The position numbers were made by a program, and so were the translations under genes. Positions 46,732 through 55,447 of a stretch of DNA of 64,000 bases are shown here, piece after piece. Each line of letters opens with the position of its first letter. Position 1 is the first letter of the stretch. The notes below the pieces were generated by a model. That model saw nothing but the letters and a program-made list of their open reading frames with translations. It was not told the origin of the DNA and ran no database searches. The stretch is from NCBI GenBank assembly GCA_963759115.1, contig CAVWXT010000005.1, positions 1,798,001 through 1,862,000 on the forward strand, given 5' to 3'. Source of the stretch: CAVWXT01 sp963759115. GTDB lineage: Bacteria > Planctomycetota > Planctomycetia > Pirellulales > Thermoguttaceae.

Positions 46732-47571
46732 TCACCTCGTGAGGATGGAAAGCTCCTCGGGTGAGCACAGCAGTCTCTCTTCGAGGATCACCGAGAAGTC
46801 CCCGGATTCCCGTAGAGCCGTCAAGGTGTGAGTCATGGCCCGAATTGCCGAGAAGACAACGATTACTGGCAGGCTCACCCTGGCAACGCCACATGCTTTC
46901 AGTTCCGCAATGGACATGCTGCTGATGTTGTTGGGCAATCCCGCAGCGATGCTGACTGGCCCGTGAACGTGATCCACTAACGTCTTGGCCTCTGAGAGCG
47001 TCGTGACTCCAGTGACGAATGCCAGATCGGCACCCGCATCAAGGTAGAGGTTGGCCCGTTCCACAGCTTCCTCCAACCCCTCGCTGCGGATCGAGGCCAC
47101 AGCCAACGCATCGGTTCGGCCGTTGATAACAAGATCGGGGATGCCTTCCTGCTGGGCCGCTTTGCGTGCGGCCTTGACCTTCTCAACCATCACTCCCCGA
47201 TCAACGACCCGCCTCGGGGCCGGTTCTCCAAGAGCTTGATCTTCGATGTTGATCCCCGCAACCCCGACTCGAACGAAGGCACGAACGGTCTCGGCTACGA
47301 TTGAAGGATCGCCAAAGCCGTCCTCCCCATCTGCCATGATGGGCACATCGACCGCTTCTACGATGGCCTTGGTTACTGCCAGATTCCGTTCGAGACCGAG
47401 TGCGGCCTCCGATGAACAACCTGAAGCCAGGGCGAAGCTGTAGCCTGAGCACTGGACCGCCTTGAAGCCAACGCTCTCGACGAGTCGAGCACTCAACGAG
47501 TCGTAGGCATCCGGCATGACCAGAGTCTCGGGCGATAAGATGAGTCCTCGCAGCAATGTGCTCTTGCTCAT
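46732..47571 (-). CDS. Isocitrate lyase/PEP mutase superfamily protein
   Basis: 279 residues. TIM-barrel enzyme of the ICL/PEPM group: LVMPDAYDSLSARLVESVG, VPIMADGEDGFGDP (metal-binding acids), VAGINIEDQALGE and VINGRTDALA. Such proteins are often oxaloacetate decarboxylases or carboxyphosphonoenolpyruvate-type lyases acting on 2-methylisocitrate or phosphonates. ATG 47571 chosen; the frame is open to 47601. It follows the DUF1080 gene closely on the same strand and may share its transcript. Confidence 0.85.
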   Translation of the reverse strand: MSKSTLLRGLILSPETLVMPDAYDSLSARLVESVGFKAVQCSGYSFALASGCSSEAALGLERNLAVTKAIVEAVDVPIMADGEDGFGDPSIVAETVRAFVRVGVAGINIEDQALGEPAPRRVVDRGVMVEKVKAARKAAQQEGIPDLVINGRTDALAVASIRSEGLEEAVERANLYLDAGADLAFVTGVTTLSEAKTLVDHVHGPVSIAAGLPNNISSMSIAELKACGVARVSLPVIVVFSAIRAMTHTLTALRESGDFSVILEERLLCSPEELSILTR

Positions 47572-47597
47572 AACGATTGCTCGGTGAAGTGCTCGGA

Positions 47598-48335
47598 TCA
47601 CTCCAGCGGCCGCACTATGATGTCCTTGAAACGGATCAGCAACTCGCCACCGGGATGAATCTGGAGTCCAATTTGTCCTTTGATGCCGACGTTGTGGCTC
47701 CGGTGGGCTTTGTCATCGAGCCGTCCCGCTCCATCATAGTCAGCGATAGTTACCCCATTGATGACCGATTTGATTTTGGTCCCTCGGCAGAGGATGTAGA
47801 CATCGTTCCACACGTCCTTGCCATCGGCGTGAAACCACTTCCAACCGGGCGCATGTTCCGGTTTCAGATTGGCGGTGATTCCCACGTCGGGCCATAACCA
47901 GACCCTCACGTCCCTCGTCTCGTCATAGATGAAGCCAGACCGCCAGGGGCCGGGAGGGTGGATATCGACCTGGGGGCCATCGAGGCAACCTGCAACGTCA
48001 TCGTAGCGACTGCGAACCTGGACGCCGCTGTTGCCCGTGGTCTTGCTGTAGGTCTGGACCTTCAACTTCAACTCAAAGTCACCATATTCGTTTTCCGCCA
48101 ACAGCCAAATGTAGTTGTGCTTGCTGCCGGGAGGCGTTTCAGCGGTGATCGTGCCGTCAACGACCTTCCAGTAGCCGGTCTTGTCCTTGTCCTCGGGCCT
48201 GCACTTGACGACCCACCCATCGAGGTTCTTGCCGTTGAACAGACTCGTCCAGCCAGTGTCATCGGCGGCGACCGCATGCAGTGCAGTGGCCAACGTGAAA
48301 ATGAGGCACGCTAGAATGGCGATGTGTCTTGGCAT
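47598..48335 (-). CDS. Secreted DUF1080 (3-keto-disaccharide hydrolase-type) protein
   Basis: 245 residues with a signal peptide (MPRHIAILACLIFTLATALHAVAA). Typical DUF1080 features: WTSLFNGKNLDGWVVK, YGDFELKLKVQ, NSGVQVRSRYDD, GPQVDIHPPGPWRSG and GKIGLQIHPGGE-like GQIGLQIHPGGE. The fold is a concanavalin-like jelly roll that binds or cleaves sugars outside the cell; very common in planctomycetes. Confidence 0.9.
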   Translation of the reverse strand: MPRHIAILACLIFTLATALHAVAADDTGWTSLFNGKNLDGWVVKCRPEDKDKTGYWKVVDGTITAETPPGSKHNYIWLLAENEYGDFELKLKVQTYSKTTGNSGVQVRSRYDDVAGCLDGPQVDIHPPGPWRSGFIYDETRDVRVWLWPDVGITANLKPEHAPGWKWFHADGKDVWNDVYILCRGTKIKSVINGVTIADYDGAGRLDDKAHRSHNVGIKGQIGLQIHPGGELLIRFKDIIVRPLE

Positions 48336-48592
48336 TTTTCAGTTCTCCCTATCGGGTCTGCCAGTAATTCCCCACCCGGCTCACAATGTCAGAAATCACC
48401 TGAAAGCACGTTCGCCCATCGGCCTGAGGACTTCGGGGAGTTTGGCATTTTACACCTAATCCCTTTCGATCTGCAAGGATATGCGCCCTACGACTGGCAG
48501 GTGTTCCTCGACGAGTTGGCGAGGTTGAAGAGGGTGGCCGCTACCACTGTCAACGTCAATACGGTATCTTGAATCAATTGGAGGAGATCACC

Positions 48593-49009
48593 ATGAACCA
48601 GATCACCCCTTATCGACTTTGGGTCGGTCATGCTGGGGATGGTCGTGCTTTTCGGGAAGTCTTCGATAGGGGCATCAAAGTCATCGTCCAATTGGCACTC
48701 GAAGAACCGCCGCTGCAACCTCCCCGTGAACTGGTCTACTGCCGCTATCCCTTGCTTGATGGAAGTGGCAATAGTCCCGCCATGCTTCACCTTGCCGTCA
48801 GTTGCGTGGCGACCGTGATGCAGCGAGGGATGCCGACGCTGGTGTGCTGTGGAGCCGGGATGAGTCGTTCCCCGGCAATTGTTGCCGCCGCATTGTCAAC
48901 GGTCGAGCACACCGATGTGGAAGAGTGCTTGAGGCGGGTGATCCAATCGCACCCAGCCGATTTATCGCCGGGGCTGTGGGAAGAGGTTCGCCAGTGTTTG
49001 ATGCTGTAG
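48593..49009 (+). CDS. Dual-specificity protein phosphatase
   Basis: 138 residues from the ATG at 48593, behind GGAGGAGATC. The CX5R catalytic loop is VCCGAGMSRSPAIVAAAL, and a general-acid Asp is available in YPLLDGSGNS. N-terminal PYRLWVGHAGDGRAFREV is typical of small DSPs. Removes phosphate from Tyr/Ser/Thr or nucleic-acid 5' ends; substrate unknown. Confidence 0.85.
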   Translation: MNQITPYRLWVGHAGDGRAFREVFDRGIKVIVQLALEEPPLQPPRELVYCRYPLLDGSGNSPAMLHLAVSCVATVMQRGMPTLVCCGAGMSRSPAIVAAALSTVEHTDVEECLRRVIQSHPADLSPGLWEEVRQCLML

Positions 49010-49031
49010 GACATCGGCAGCGCACTCACCG

Positions 49032-49099
49032 TTACCGGAAGTACAAGGCCGAGGTGAACGAGTTGTTCCCGTTCCCGAGGGTCGAGGGAAGGGGCTGAT
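49032..49099. repeat. Copy B of the 60-bp dispersed repeat
   Basis: Longer form of the repeat at 46082-46140. Read in frame it gives YRKYKAEVNELFPFPRVEG. It lies between the phosphatase stop and an intrinsic terminator. Confidence 0.65.
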
Positions 49100-49108
49100 A
49101 CTAGCGAA

Positions 49109-49142
49109 AAAGCCCTTCGCAGGTTTCCCTGTGAAGGGCTTT
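49109..49142 (+). terminator. Intrinsic terminator
   Basis: Ten-base arms AAAGCCCTTC and GAAGGGCTTT pair perfectly; CGCAGG/CCTGTG extends pairing in the loop. TTTCTCTT follows. Closes the phosphatase unit and works in both directions. Confidence 0.85.
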
Positions 49143-49246
49143 CTCTTAGTATCGGCATGACTGTCAATAGTATCGGCACCGTGCGGAGGCAGTCCGTGCT
49201 TTTTCGGTTGAGATACCGGAAATCACATCTGGGGATGATGGGCAAC

Positions 49247-49385
49247 TCAGAACGGGATTGCGTCCGTTGCGGGAACTGTCATCGCTTCGACCAAATCCTT
49301 GAACTTCTTCAAGCCGCCGACTTCCTTGATGAGGCCGAGGAGTTCATTGAGTCGAGTGACGCCGCCAATGGCCTTGATCTGTACC
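49247..49385 (-). pseudogene. Fragment of a zinc-ribbon protein paralogous to 52668-52970
   Basis: Reads IKAIGGVTRLNELLGLIKEV GGLKKFKDLVEAM, nearly the same as the C-terminal domain of the intact protein at 52668 (SGSDRLNELLGLIKEV GGLRRFKDLLDAM). The Cys-rich N-terminal domain is absent. Confidence 0.75.
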
Positions 49386-49677
49386 GGAGGGAACTGTCTT
49401 GCGTATCTGCAATCCTGTGAAGAGATCGAGCCGTCGTTCCAATTGGGGGGAGAAACTTAACGGCGTGGCCGGGGTTAGAGAATGGGGCGGCCCCTCACTG
49501 GCAGGCAATCCCCTATGGACCACTGGAGTCCCAGGATGATTTCTTGCCTCGAAAATACTACCAGCGAACACCATTTTCCTGTCATCCCAGTGGTGACGCT
49601 GTAATCGGAAGAGTGTCCGAGCCAACCGCACCGAAAGGCAGAGCGACTCCTCCGCTCGCAATGGAGAGCACCGGCTG

Positions 49678-50160
49678 ATGAACTCCCTGGCAGGACATCT
49701 GCTGATCGCTCCTCCGCATGAGCGTGACCTGGACTTCATCAGGACGGTGATCCTGTTGATTCAGCACTCGGAAGAACAGGCGGTGGGGGTAGTGCTGAAT
49801 CGCCCAACGACCACGACGGTCAGGGTGGCATGGCAAGGCCAGGGCCGGTGCAAATGCGAGGGGTACCTGTACTCGGGCGGCCCAGTGTCAGGCCCGCTCA
49901 TGGCTCTCCATACCGACCAGTCCGTTGGCGAAATCGAGATCGTGCCGGGCGTCTATTATTCGGTGCAGATCAAGCATCTTGAATACTTGATTTGCCGCCC
50001 GACACAACCCTTCAAGCTGTTTCGTAGCCATGTCGGTTGGGGACCAGAGCAACTGGAGCGATTTCTGGCGGCCGAGCCTTGGCAGGTGTTGCCCGCAACG
50101 GCGAACCACGTTTTCCACGCTGGGCCCGGCCTTTGGGAAGAGGTCTCGAACGTCGCATAG
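49678..50160 (+). CDS. YqgE/AlgH family protein (DUF179)
   Basis: 160 residues. Begins SLAGHLLIAPPHERDLDFIRTV, has LLIQHSEEQAVGVVLNRPT, then LYSGGPVSGPLMALH and FRSHVGWGPEQLERFL, the standard YqgE pattern. The biochemical function of the family is unknown; it is usually a cytoplasmic housekeeping protein and is uncommon among accessory genes. Confidence 0.9.
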   Translation: MNSLAGHLLIAPPHERDLDFIRTVILLIQHSEEQAVGVVLNRPTTTTVRVAWQGQGRCKCEGYLYSGGPVSGPLMALHTDQSVGEIEIVPGVYYSVQIKHLEYLICRPTQPFKLFRSHVGWGPEQLERFLAAEPWQVLPATANHVFHAGPGLWEEVSNVA

Positions 50161-50227
50161 CCCGGCTGATGCGGGAGACAACGACAATGAAGGCACAAAG
50201 TCTCTTCGACGGTAATGCGAGGTCAGC

Positions 50228-51022
50228 ATGAACGCCATAAGACGCTCTACTGGATTGGGAATGATGCTCGTGGCGTCGGCCGGTCTGATGCTGTGCCTCG
50301 CAGGGATCGTTGGCGTCTGGGTTGCGAAGGACCATGTGGACGCAACTGGGGAAAAGCTATTCGAGGCGGCTGAGGACTCGCTTGCCTTCATGGACAAGAA
50401 GTTGGATCGGGTCGAAACAGTGTTCGGAAATGTTCGCCAGAGGATCGGAAAGCTGTCGAAGGCCGTGGATCGCTTCCCGCAGAACGAGGCCGAGGCCGAA
50501 GCCACATCGCTGTTGAAGACTCTTGATGAGGAGGTCTTCGAGCCGCTGAAGTCCGCTCAGACGTGGCTCGAATCAACCCATGCTGTTGCCGTGGGTGTAG
50601 GGAAGGTTTCGGAGGCTGTGGTCTCATCCAAATATGCGGCCTCCCACGAGGACTCCGTTGGTGTGGCGATCGCCGAGCGACTTGAAGACGTTTCGGATTC
50701 AGTCGTCGAAATACTGACGACCCTCAAGGACGCCCGGCAGGGGCTCGTTGACCTTCGTGATAACGTGCTCTCAGCCCGCAGGATCGCCGTGACGATTGTG
50801 GCTCACCTCACCCAAGCCGAAACCAGAATGGCGAACCTCCGTGAACGGACTGAAAGACTCCATGCCGGGGTGGTGGAAATGAGAGAGGGAATTGCTGACG
50901 TGAGGACAAGCTTTCATTGGTGGACGATGCTGGCTGCGGCCATGCTCACCCTGCTTCTTGCTTGGTTTGCCGCATCGCAGATCGGCATGATGCTGCACGG
51001 AAGGTCGTTGGGCCGTCGTTGA
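50228..51022 (+). CDS. Membrane protein with long periplasmic coiled coil
   Basis: 264 residues. N-terminal helix LGMMLVASAGLMLCLAGIVGVWV, a long helical region (KLFEAAEDSLAFMDKKLDRVETVF...RMANLRERTERLHAG) and a C-terminal helix MLAAAMLTLLLAWFAASQIG. The layout recalls the sensor part of chemoreceptors without the signalling domain. Function unknown. Confidence 0.65.
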   Translation: MNAIRRSTGLGMMLVASAGLMLCLAGIVGVWVAKDHVDATGEKLFEAAEDSLAFMDKKLDRVETVFGNVRQRIGKLSKAVDRFPQNEAEAEATSLLKTLDEEVFEPLKSAQTWLESTHAVAVGVGKVSEAVVSSKYAASHEDSVGVAIAERLEDVSDSVVEILTTLKDARQGLVDLRDNVLSARRIAVTIVAHLTQAETRMANLRERTERLHAGVVEMREGIADVRTSFHWWTMLAAAMLTLLLAWFAASQIGMMLHGRSLGRR

Positions 51023-51441
51023 CGCCGTTCGCAATTCGCAGATCCCCGTGGCGTCCCTTTATGCCGAAAGTGTGGGCAACGCTCTATTTGGACATGCGGC
51101 GACCAGACGGCGACGAGATTGGCTGCCCGCTATCTCCTATTACCTGCATGGTACGCCAGATCATTCCCACCTTGTTGCGACTGTCATAGCTGAAAGTGCG
51201 TTCCCCATAGGGGATAATGGCGCAGTCCTTTAGCTCGTTCCCGCCGATGGACACCGTGACTAACGCCCATCGACCAGGACTCTACCTGCTCGCTGCGACT
51301 CCACTTGCTCACACAAATGGAACTCCCGCCCGTCACGCAAGCGGTAATGCTCGCCATTGCTTAGACGTTGACTCATCGTCGTTCTCCGAGACTAGAGGAA
51401 GAAGCGACCGATCCCGCCTCGGTGTTGTGGGGCCCAATGTC
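51023..51441. other. Intergenic stretch, no gene seen
   Basis: No supported ORF, hairpin or repeat of note. Confidence 0.4.
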
Positions 51442-51633
51442 CTACCTCGCTTGAGGTTGTGCTTGTGCCCGCCGAATCGCACGATTCCTGGCCTTCCGCT
51501 TCACGTCCGAGGGCTTCTCGTAGTATTCCCGACGCCGCATCTCACGCTTTAGCCCCGAACGTTCGACGATCTTCCGAAACCGACGCACTGCCTCCTGAAC
51601 CGACTCCCGCTCCCGCAACTTGATCATAACCAT
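51442..51633 (-). CDS. rpsU: Ribosomal protein bS21
   Basis: 63 residues from the Met at 51633: MVMIKLRERESVQEAVRRF, RKIVERSGLKREMRRREYYE and KPSDVKRKARNRAIRR are diagnostic of bS21, a small-subunit protein involved in mRNA start selection. The open frame extends 15 codons further up, but family length favours the start used. The only translation-machinery gene in the window; it may be a second, accessory copy. Confidence 0.92.
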   Translation of the reverse strand: MVMIKLRERESVQEAVRRFRKIVERSGLKREMRRREYYEKPSDVKRKARNRAIRRAQAQPQAR

Positions 51634-51782
51634 GAACTTGCTTTCTTGTAACGACCCTGCCATGCCACCAACGGGCACACCTCCCCACTATACCAGCAAC
51701 GACGAAGAAGCGATACGCCCACAGCGGGTAGAAAGTGGGTATAATGCACTACATCACCGTCGCCCACTAACCCGAGGAAATA

Positions 51783-52103
51783 ATGGAAAAGGTCAAGAAA
51801 CACCCGACGAACAAGGGCGAATCAGCGCCGGTGGAACAGCCTCAGGAGCCGAACCACACGGAGCAGATCAAGTCCCAGGTGTTGGCGAAAATCGGCTGGC
51901 CACCCGGTCTGGACCACGTGGAGGTGTCCCGGCACCACAACGGCAACTACCGTGTCAACATTTGGGAGCAGCCCGAGCCGAACAAGCATGTCATCATCAC
52001 GATTGCTCCCCACATTCGGTCGTCTTATTACTTGAAGGTGTCGGACACGGGCGAGATTATTCACAGCAACCCGCCGCTCGAAAAATTGTGCTCTTCGGCA
52101 TGA
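51783..52103 (+). CDS. Hypothetical protein
   Basis: 106 residues behind CGAGGAAATA. Charged N-terminal part, then a compact domain: EVSRHHNGNYRVNIWEQPEP, HVIITIAPHIRSSYYLKVSD and GEIIHSNPPLEKLC. Perfect TATAAT at 51740-51745 may serve as the -10 box. No family known to me. Confidence 0.6.
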   Translation: MEKVKKHPTNKGESAPVEQPQEPNHTEQIKSQVLAKIGWPPGLDHVEVSRHHNGNYRVNIWEQPEPNKHVIITIAPHIRSSYYLKVSDTGEIIHSNPPLEKLCSSA

Positions 52104-52185
52104 GCTTGCTCTCGTAATGGTAGCCCGTTCCATCCATCCGCTCATCTCTCATCAAGACCACGTACCGAACTCAAGGCTTCACAGG

Positions 52186-52553
52186 ATGACGAAACCGGAC
52201 TTCACGCTGCATCGGGAAAGACTCTTGGCGCTCCGTGCGAGACTCCAGGGCGACATGACGCAGATGGAAGATAACGCCCTGAACAAGGACCACAACAATA
52301 CCACCAGCATGCCGAACCACATGGCCGAGCTTGGCAGCGGCAACTTCGATCAGGAACTCACGCTGAGCCTGCTGGGGAGCGAAAAGGGACGCTCGACCAG
52401 ATTCAAGCGGCAATCGAGCGGATTGAAGAGGGCACCTACGGTCAATGCGTGGAATGCGGCGTGAAGATCCCTCGGGCTCGTCTGGAAGCTATCCCGTATG
52501 CGGCGCTATGCGTCCGGTGTGCTTCGCAACAGGAAGAAGGCCACGGAGCTTGA
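52186..52553 (+). CDS. DksA/TraR-type zinc-finger protein (one frameshift)
   Basis: N-terminal coiled coil (FTLHRERLLALRARLQGDMTQME), then LTLSLLGSEKG. A missing G in the run near 52383 breaks the frame; restored, it continues TLDQIQAAIERIEEGTYGQ CVECGVKIPRARLEAIPYAA LCVRC, the four-Cys zinc finger of the family. DksA-like proteins bind RNA polymerase and tune transcription with ppGpp. Length about 122 residues. ATG 52186 preferred over 52117. Confidence 0.82.
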
Positions 52554-52619
52554 AACGGGGTGGCCGTTGGAACCGGCCCGTCAGCAGTGGGATTGCCGAC
52601 GTTGATTCCGTCAATAAGA

Positions 52620-52645
52620 AAAGCCTGGGAGCAACCAGGCTTTTT
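52620..52645. terminator. Bidirectional intrinsic terminator
   Basis: AAAGCCTGG / CCAGGCTTT stem with a six-base loop, flanked by A and T runs. It separates the convergent DksA-like gene and the zinc-ribbon gene. Confidence 0.85.
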
Positions 52646-52667
52646 CAATCCTCAGGAAACCGTCACT

Positions 52668-52970
52668 CTACGACATGGCGTCGAGCAAATCCTTGAAGCG
52701 TCGCAGCCCGCCAACTTCCTTGATCAGCCCCAGCAATTCATTGAGGCGATCAGATCCACTAATGGTCTTGACGGTTTGGGCGACCGCCCGAACCTGATCA
52801 ACAGTGACGGTGTTTGCCGCTTTCTCAACGGGTGCCGCTTCGGGAGTGGGCGCTGCCTGCTTGCCCGTGAAGTCGTGGCCGCAGGAAGGGCACGCCCTGG
52901 TTCGTGTGCCCTTGACCCACTTCTTGCATGCTGGGCATTGCTTCTGGCCCTGTCGATTTGTCTTGGCCAT
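52668..52970 (-). CDS. Zinc-ribbon protein
   Basis: 100 residues. N-terminal ribbon QCPACKKWVKGTRTRACPSC GHDF (two CxxC pairs), a Pro/Ala linker and a helical C-terminal domain (RLNELLGLIKEVGGLRRFKD). A truncated paralog of the second domain is at 49247. Function unknown. Confidence 0.7.
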   Translation of the reverse strand: MAKTNRQGQKQCPACKKWVKGTRTRACPSCGHDFTGKQAAPTPEAAPVEKAANTVTVDQVRAVAQTVKTISGSDRLNELLGLIKEVGGLRRFKDLLDAMS

Positions 52971-53125
52971 TTATCGTACTCCGATCTTGAGTCCACGAAT
53001 GGAACCGCCCCACAACCATAGGTTTTGCAGTCCTCGGGGCAACCGACGATCCGTGGCCAAGATGCTGCTTTCGTGCGGAGCATGCCGAATAGTCGGAAAA
53101 TGCAGGCGATCTTGTGCCCGTCGCC

Positions 53126-53569
53126 CTAGAACGTCAGCACTTTCCACGGACCCTTGAGTCGGTCGCTGAGGGGCTCGCCCATCGGTTTTACGTCGATGTC
53201 GAGTTTCTTCAGGGCATCGACAACGCCGTAGTTCCGTGCGCACGCCACACACGCCTCGACCACAACGCCATCCTTCTGCATGGTCTTGATCTCGTTCTGA
53301 AGCTCGTCGTTCTCTGCCAGCAGTTTGGCGGATGGTCCCCAGATGACGAGATGGACGACGCCAAACCAGCCTCGCCGCTTGGCGTTGTGCGTGTACATGA
53401 AGCAGACATTCTTGGCTACACCTGGGTCACCGCTCGACCAGAGCACGCAAAGTCGAGAAGGGGCCTCGCCCTCGCTTGCTTGCGATGGGGCCGACCACCG
53501 CCCAACGCCAACCATGATCAACAACACGCAGACCGCCGTGAGAACCACAATCAAGCCTGTTCTTCGCAT
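53126..53569 (-). CDS. Membrane-anchored DsrE-family protein
   Basis: 147 residues from the Met at 53569, behind AGGAGACGGGAA. One N-terminal helix (GLIVVLTAVCVLLIMVGVG) and a DsrE domain: LCVLWSSGDPGVAKNVCFMY, FGVVHLVIWGPSAKLLAEN and VVVEACVACARNYGVVDAL with a Cys in the position used for sulfur carriage in DsrE proteins. Probably periplasmic side; partner unknown. Confidence 0.8.
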   Translation of the reverse strand: MRRTGLIVVLTAVCVLLIMVGVGRWSAPSQASEGEAPSRLCVLWSSGDPGVAKNVCFMYTHNAKRRGWFGVVHLVIWGPSAKLLAENDELQNEIKTMQKDGVVVEACVACARNYGVVDALKKLDIDVKPMGEPLSDRLKGPWKVLTF

Positions 53570-54102
53570 TTCCCGTCTCCTATCGCTATGGACAGCCAAC
53601 ACATCAGTTCTCGCCATTCTATCTGGCAGGGTTGGTCGCAGCCAGGACTCCGAGGAGCTTCAGGCCGGTGGGCACAAAGTCGCAACCCGCCCGTGATCGT
53701 TGCGATCTTGTAGATCGGCTGCGAAACGCAATTCGAGAAAAGGGCAGACGGGCTCCGTCCCGAGATCAGACCATTGCCGCAATCCTTGATGTGGTTGGGC
53801 AGTCGGAAGCGTGTCTGAGTCAGGCCCGGAGCTTGGCCGATCTGAAATCGCTGCTGCCCGAGATCACGCCACACAGCAAGGTGGCTGGCCGAAATCGCTG
53901 ACACGCTGGTTCGGTTGGATTTGGCACTTGCTAGCAGTGATAGCAGGTTTTGAACCTTCTTTGCTGAGATTCATTCTCAAATTGCCGTTGACGCCATCGG
54001 GCCAGTTGCTATCATGTTATTTATGCCAGCTACCGCTGGTTAAAATGTGGGGTCACTGGTTCCCGACGAACATCGGGAGACGTTTTCGGGGAGGATGAAC
54101 AA
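53570..54102. other. Mostly non-coding leader region before csrA
   Basis: One weak open frame (DLVDRLRNAIREKGRRAPSR..., about 53696-53880) has protein-like composition but no start signal; I do not annotate it as a gene. The csrA promoter candidate is at 53988. Confidence 0.4.
53988..54015 (+). promoter_or_regulatory. Possible promoter of csrA copy 1
   Basis: TTGACG, 16-base spacer, TATCAT. The following 80-base leader contains several GGA triplets (CGGGAGA; GGGGAGGAT over the RBS), the core of CsrA binding sites, so autoregulation is plausible. Confidence 0.45.
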
Positions 54103-54297
54103 ATGCTGGTCCTTAGTCGTAGACCTGGAGAGTGCATTCGCATTGGACGGGAAATGGAAGTCACCGTTTTGGAAGTCCGGGGCAATCACGTAAAGCTCGG
54201 CTTCAGCGCACCTTCTGAGATTCCGATCCACCGGGGCGAAGTCTATCAGAGGATCGAGGAGCGGATTCCCGCCTTGGAACAGGCTGAATGTGCATGA
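54103..54297 (+). CDS. csrA: CsrA translational regulator, copy 1
   Basis: 64 residues: MLVLSRRPGECIRIGREMEV, TVLEVRGNHVKLGFSAPSEI and PIHRGEVYQRIEE. RNA-binding residues Leu4 and the Arg of IHRGEV are present. CsrA dimers bind GGA motifs in mRNA leaders and block or promote translation. RBS GGGGAGGATGAACAA itself contains GGA. The C-terminal tail (IPALEQAECA) differs from the other two copies. Confidence 0.95.
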   Translation: MLVLSRRPGECIRIGREMEVTVLEVRGNHVKLGFSAPSEIPIHRGEVYQRIEERIPALEQAECA

Positions 54298-54333
54298 AGC
54301 TCTTCTGGGCCCCATCTCCAAAGGAATTGATGT

Positions 54334-54759
54334 ATGCCAACCTACACCGAAGCGAACTGGAACGGACTCCGACTCGTTATGGCACCACGCACACGGGAGC
54401 AACCCGAAGATCGCATTCGAGCGGCGCTTGGCTTGAAGCGAAAAGGCGAACTGCCTGGCGTCGGTAAGGAGATGCTTCAAGCCTACTACGAGTACCTGTC
54501 CACCAACCTTTCCTTCCCGTTCGAGGCTCGGTATCCCGAACCCGTTGGTCTTCACGACGAAATCATCCGCACGGTGACCGTCGTTGGCCTGCTCGATCCG
54601 GCAAAGAATCTCGACTGCGAATCGCTCGGCCTCGTTGCCATCGCCCGGCGAGGGAAACAGGAGATCGAATTATCGCTGGCCGACCTGGAAGTGGACGAAG
54701 GCGACCCGAACCACGAACTCGTGGAAGACCACTGGTACTGGTTCTGGAATTGGCGGTGA
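54334..54759 (+). CDS. CcbP-like calcium-binding protein
   Basis: 141 residues. The second half (YLSTNLSFPFEARYPEPVG; LGLVAIARRGKQEIELSLAD; EGDPNHELVEDHWYWFWNW) matches the calcium-binding CcbP-type family, in which acidic residues around the domain bind Ca2+. The gene starts 37 bases after csrA copy 1, so the two may be co-transcribed. Confidence 0.65.
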   Translation: MPTYTEANWNGLRLVMAPRTREQPEDRIRAALGLKRKGELPGVGKEMLQAYYEYLSTNLSFPFEARYPEPVGLHDEIIRTVTVVGLLDPAKNLDCESLGLVAIARRGKQEIELSLADLEVDEGDPNHELVEDHWYWFWNWR

Positions 54760-54838
54760 CGCCGAAACGGAAAAGCCCTCAGCAGACGGGGCAGAGTCCG
54801 CAGAGGGCCGAGGCAAAGGCAAGCCTTCGCACTCATCT

Positions 54839-55084
54839 CTACGCCGCTACACCCCGGTCGCCTTCGACAGCAGCGGTCTTCAGCAGCTTTCCCTGGTCGT
54901 CATGGAACTCGATGGTGTTGCCGCCCGCTTGCAAAATGGCGCAGCCGCCGTCGTAGCGGAACTTGTAGCCGACGAAGTAGCCGTCCTTCATCAGCATCGT
55001 CTGAATGATGTCGGCCGGGACAGGTATCCCGAGTTCGGTCAGGGTTGGCGCTAGCAAGTCGTGGATCGAAGCGGATACGCCCAT
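54839..55084 (-). CDS. Small hypothetical protein
   Basis: 81 residues: SIHDLLAPTLTELGIPVPAD, IIQTMLMKDGYFVGYKFRYD, GGCAILQAGGNTIEFHDDQG. AGGAGGT lies about 14 bases before the ATG. It follows the next gene upstream by only five bases and likely shares its transcript. Not recognised. Confidence 0.55.
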   Translation of the reverse strand: MGVSASIHDLLAPTLTELGIPVPADIIQTMLMKDGYFVGYKFRYDGGCAILQAGGNTIEFHDDQGKLLKTAAVEGDRGVAA

Positions 55085-55089
55085 GACAG

Positions 55090-55242
55090 CTATAGTTCGA
55101 CCTCCTGCGAGGTCAGCAATTCGACGCTGACGACGGAGAGGTTGGGCGCATCCTCTTCGGCAATGGCCTGAGCAAGTTCCGGCGTCCACGCCTCGATCTC
55201 CACCACCTCGCCATTGATATACGTCACTTGATACTCGTTCAT
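55090..55242 (-). CDS. Small acidic hypothetical protein
   Basis: 50 residues from the ATG at 55242, behind TTGGAGGATGAG: NEYQVTYINGEVVEIEAWTP then ELAQAIAEEDAPNLSVVSVE. A beta-alpha-beta-like miniature domain. First gene of a two-gene unit with 54839-55084. Confidence 0.55.
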   Translation of the reverse strand: MNEYQVTYINGEVVEIEAWTPELAQAIAEEDAPNLSVVSVELLTSQEVEL

Positions 55243-55394
55243 GGCCTCATCCTCCAAGCAAAGGCGGTTGCCGCCTCGGGGCGAGTGATCCGGGCAAGGC
55301 AAAGTATCGGCCGTTCCGTAGCGACCCATTGGCTTGGACCGACCTGCCGCCTGATCCTTTTCAGATTACCCATTTTGCCACGAACCCGATACAG

Positions 55395-55422
55395 TTGACA
55401 TACGTATAGTATTTGGTAGAAT
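55395..55422 (+). promoter_or_regulatory. Promoter of the small ORF-csrA cassette A
   Basis: Perfect TTGACA, 16-base spacer, TAGAAT, 26 bases before the small ORF. In cassette B the -35 TTGACATGCGTATAGTA is kept but eight extra bases separate it from the region before the gene. Confidence 0.6.
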
Positions 55423-55447
55423 TGAACGAAACCGAGGAGCAAGAGCC

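Noticed and set aside
53632..54098. Overlapping ORFs before csrA copy 1
   Set aside because: One stretch looks protein-like but lacks a credible start, and the csrA promoter candidate falls inside it.
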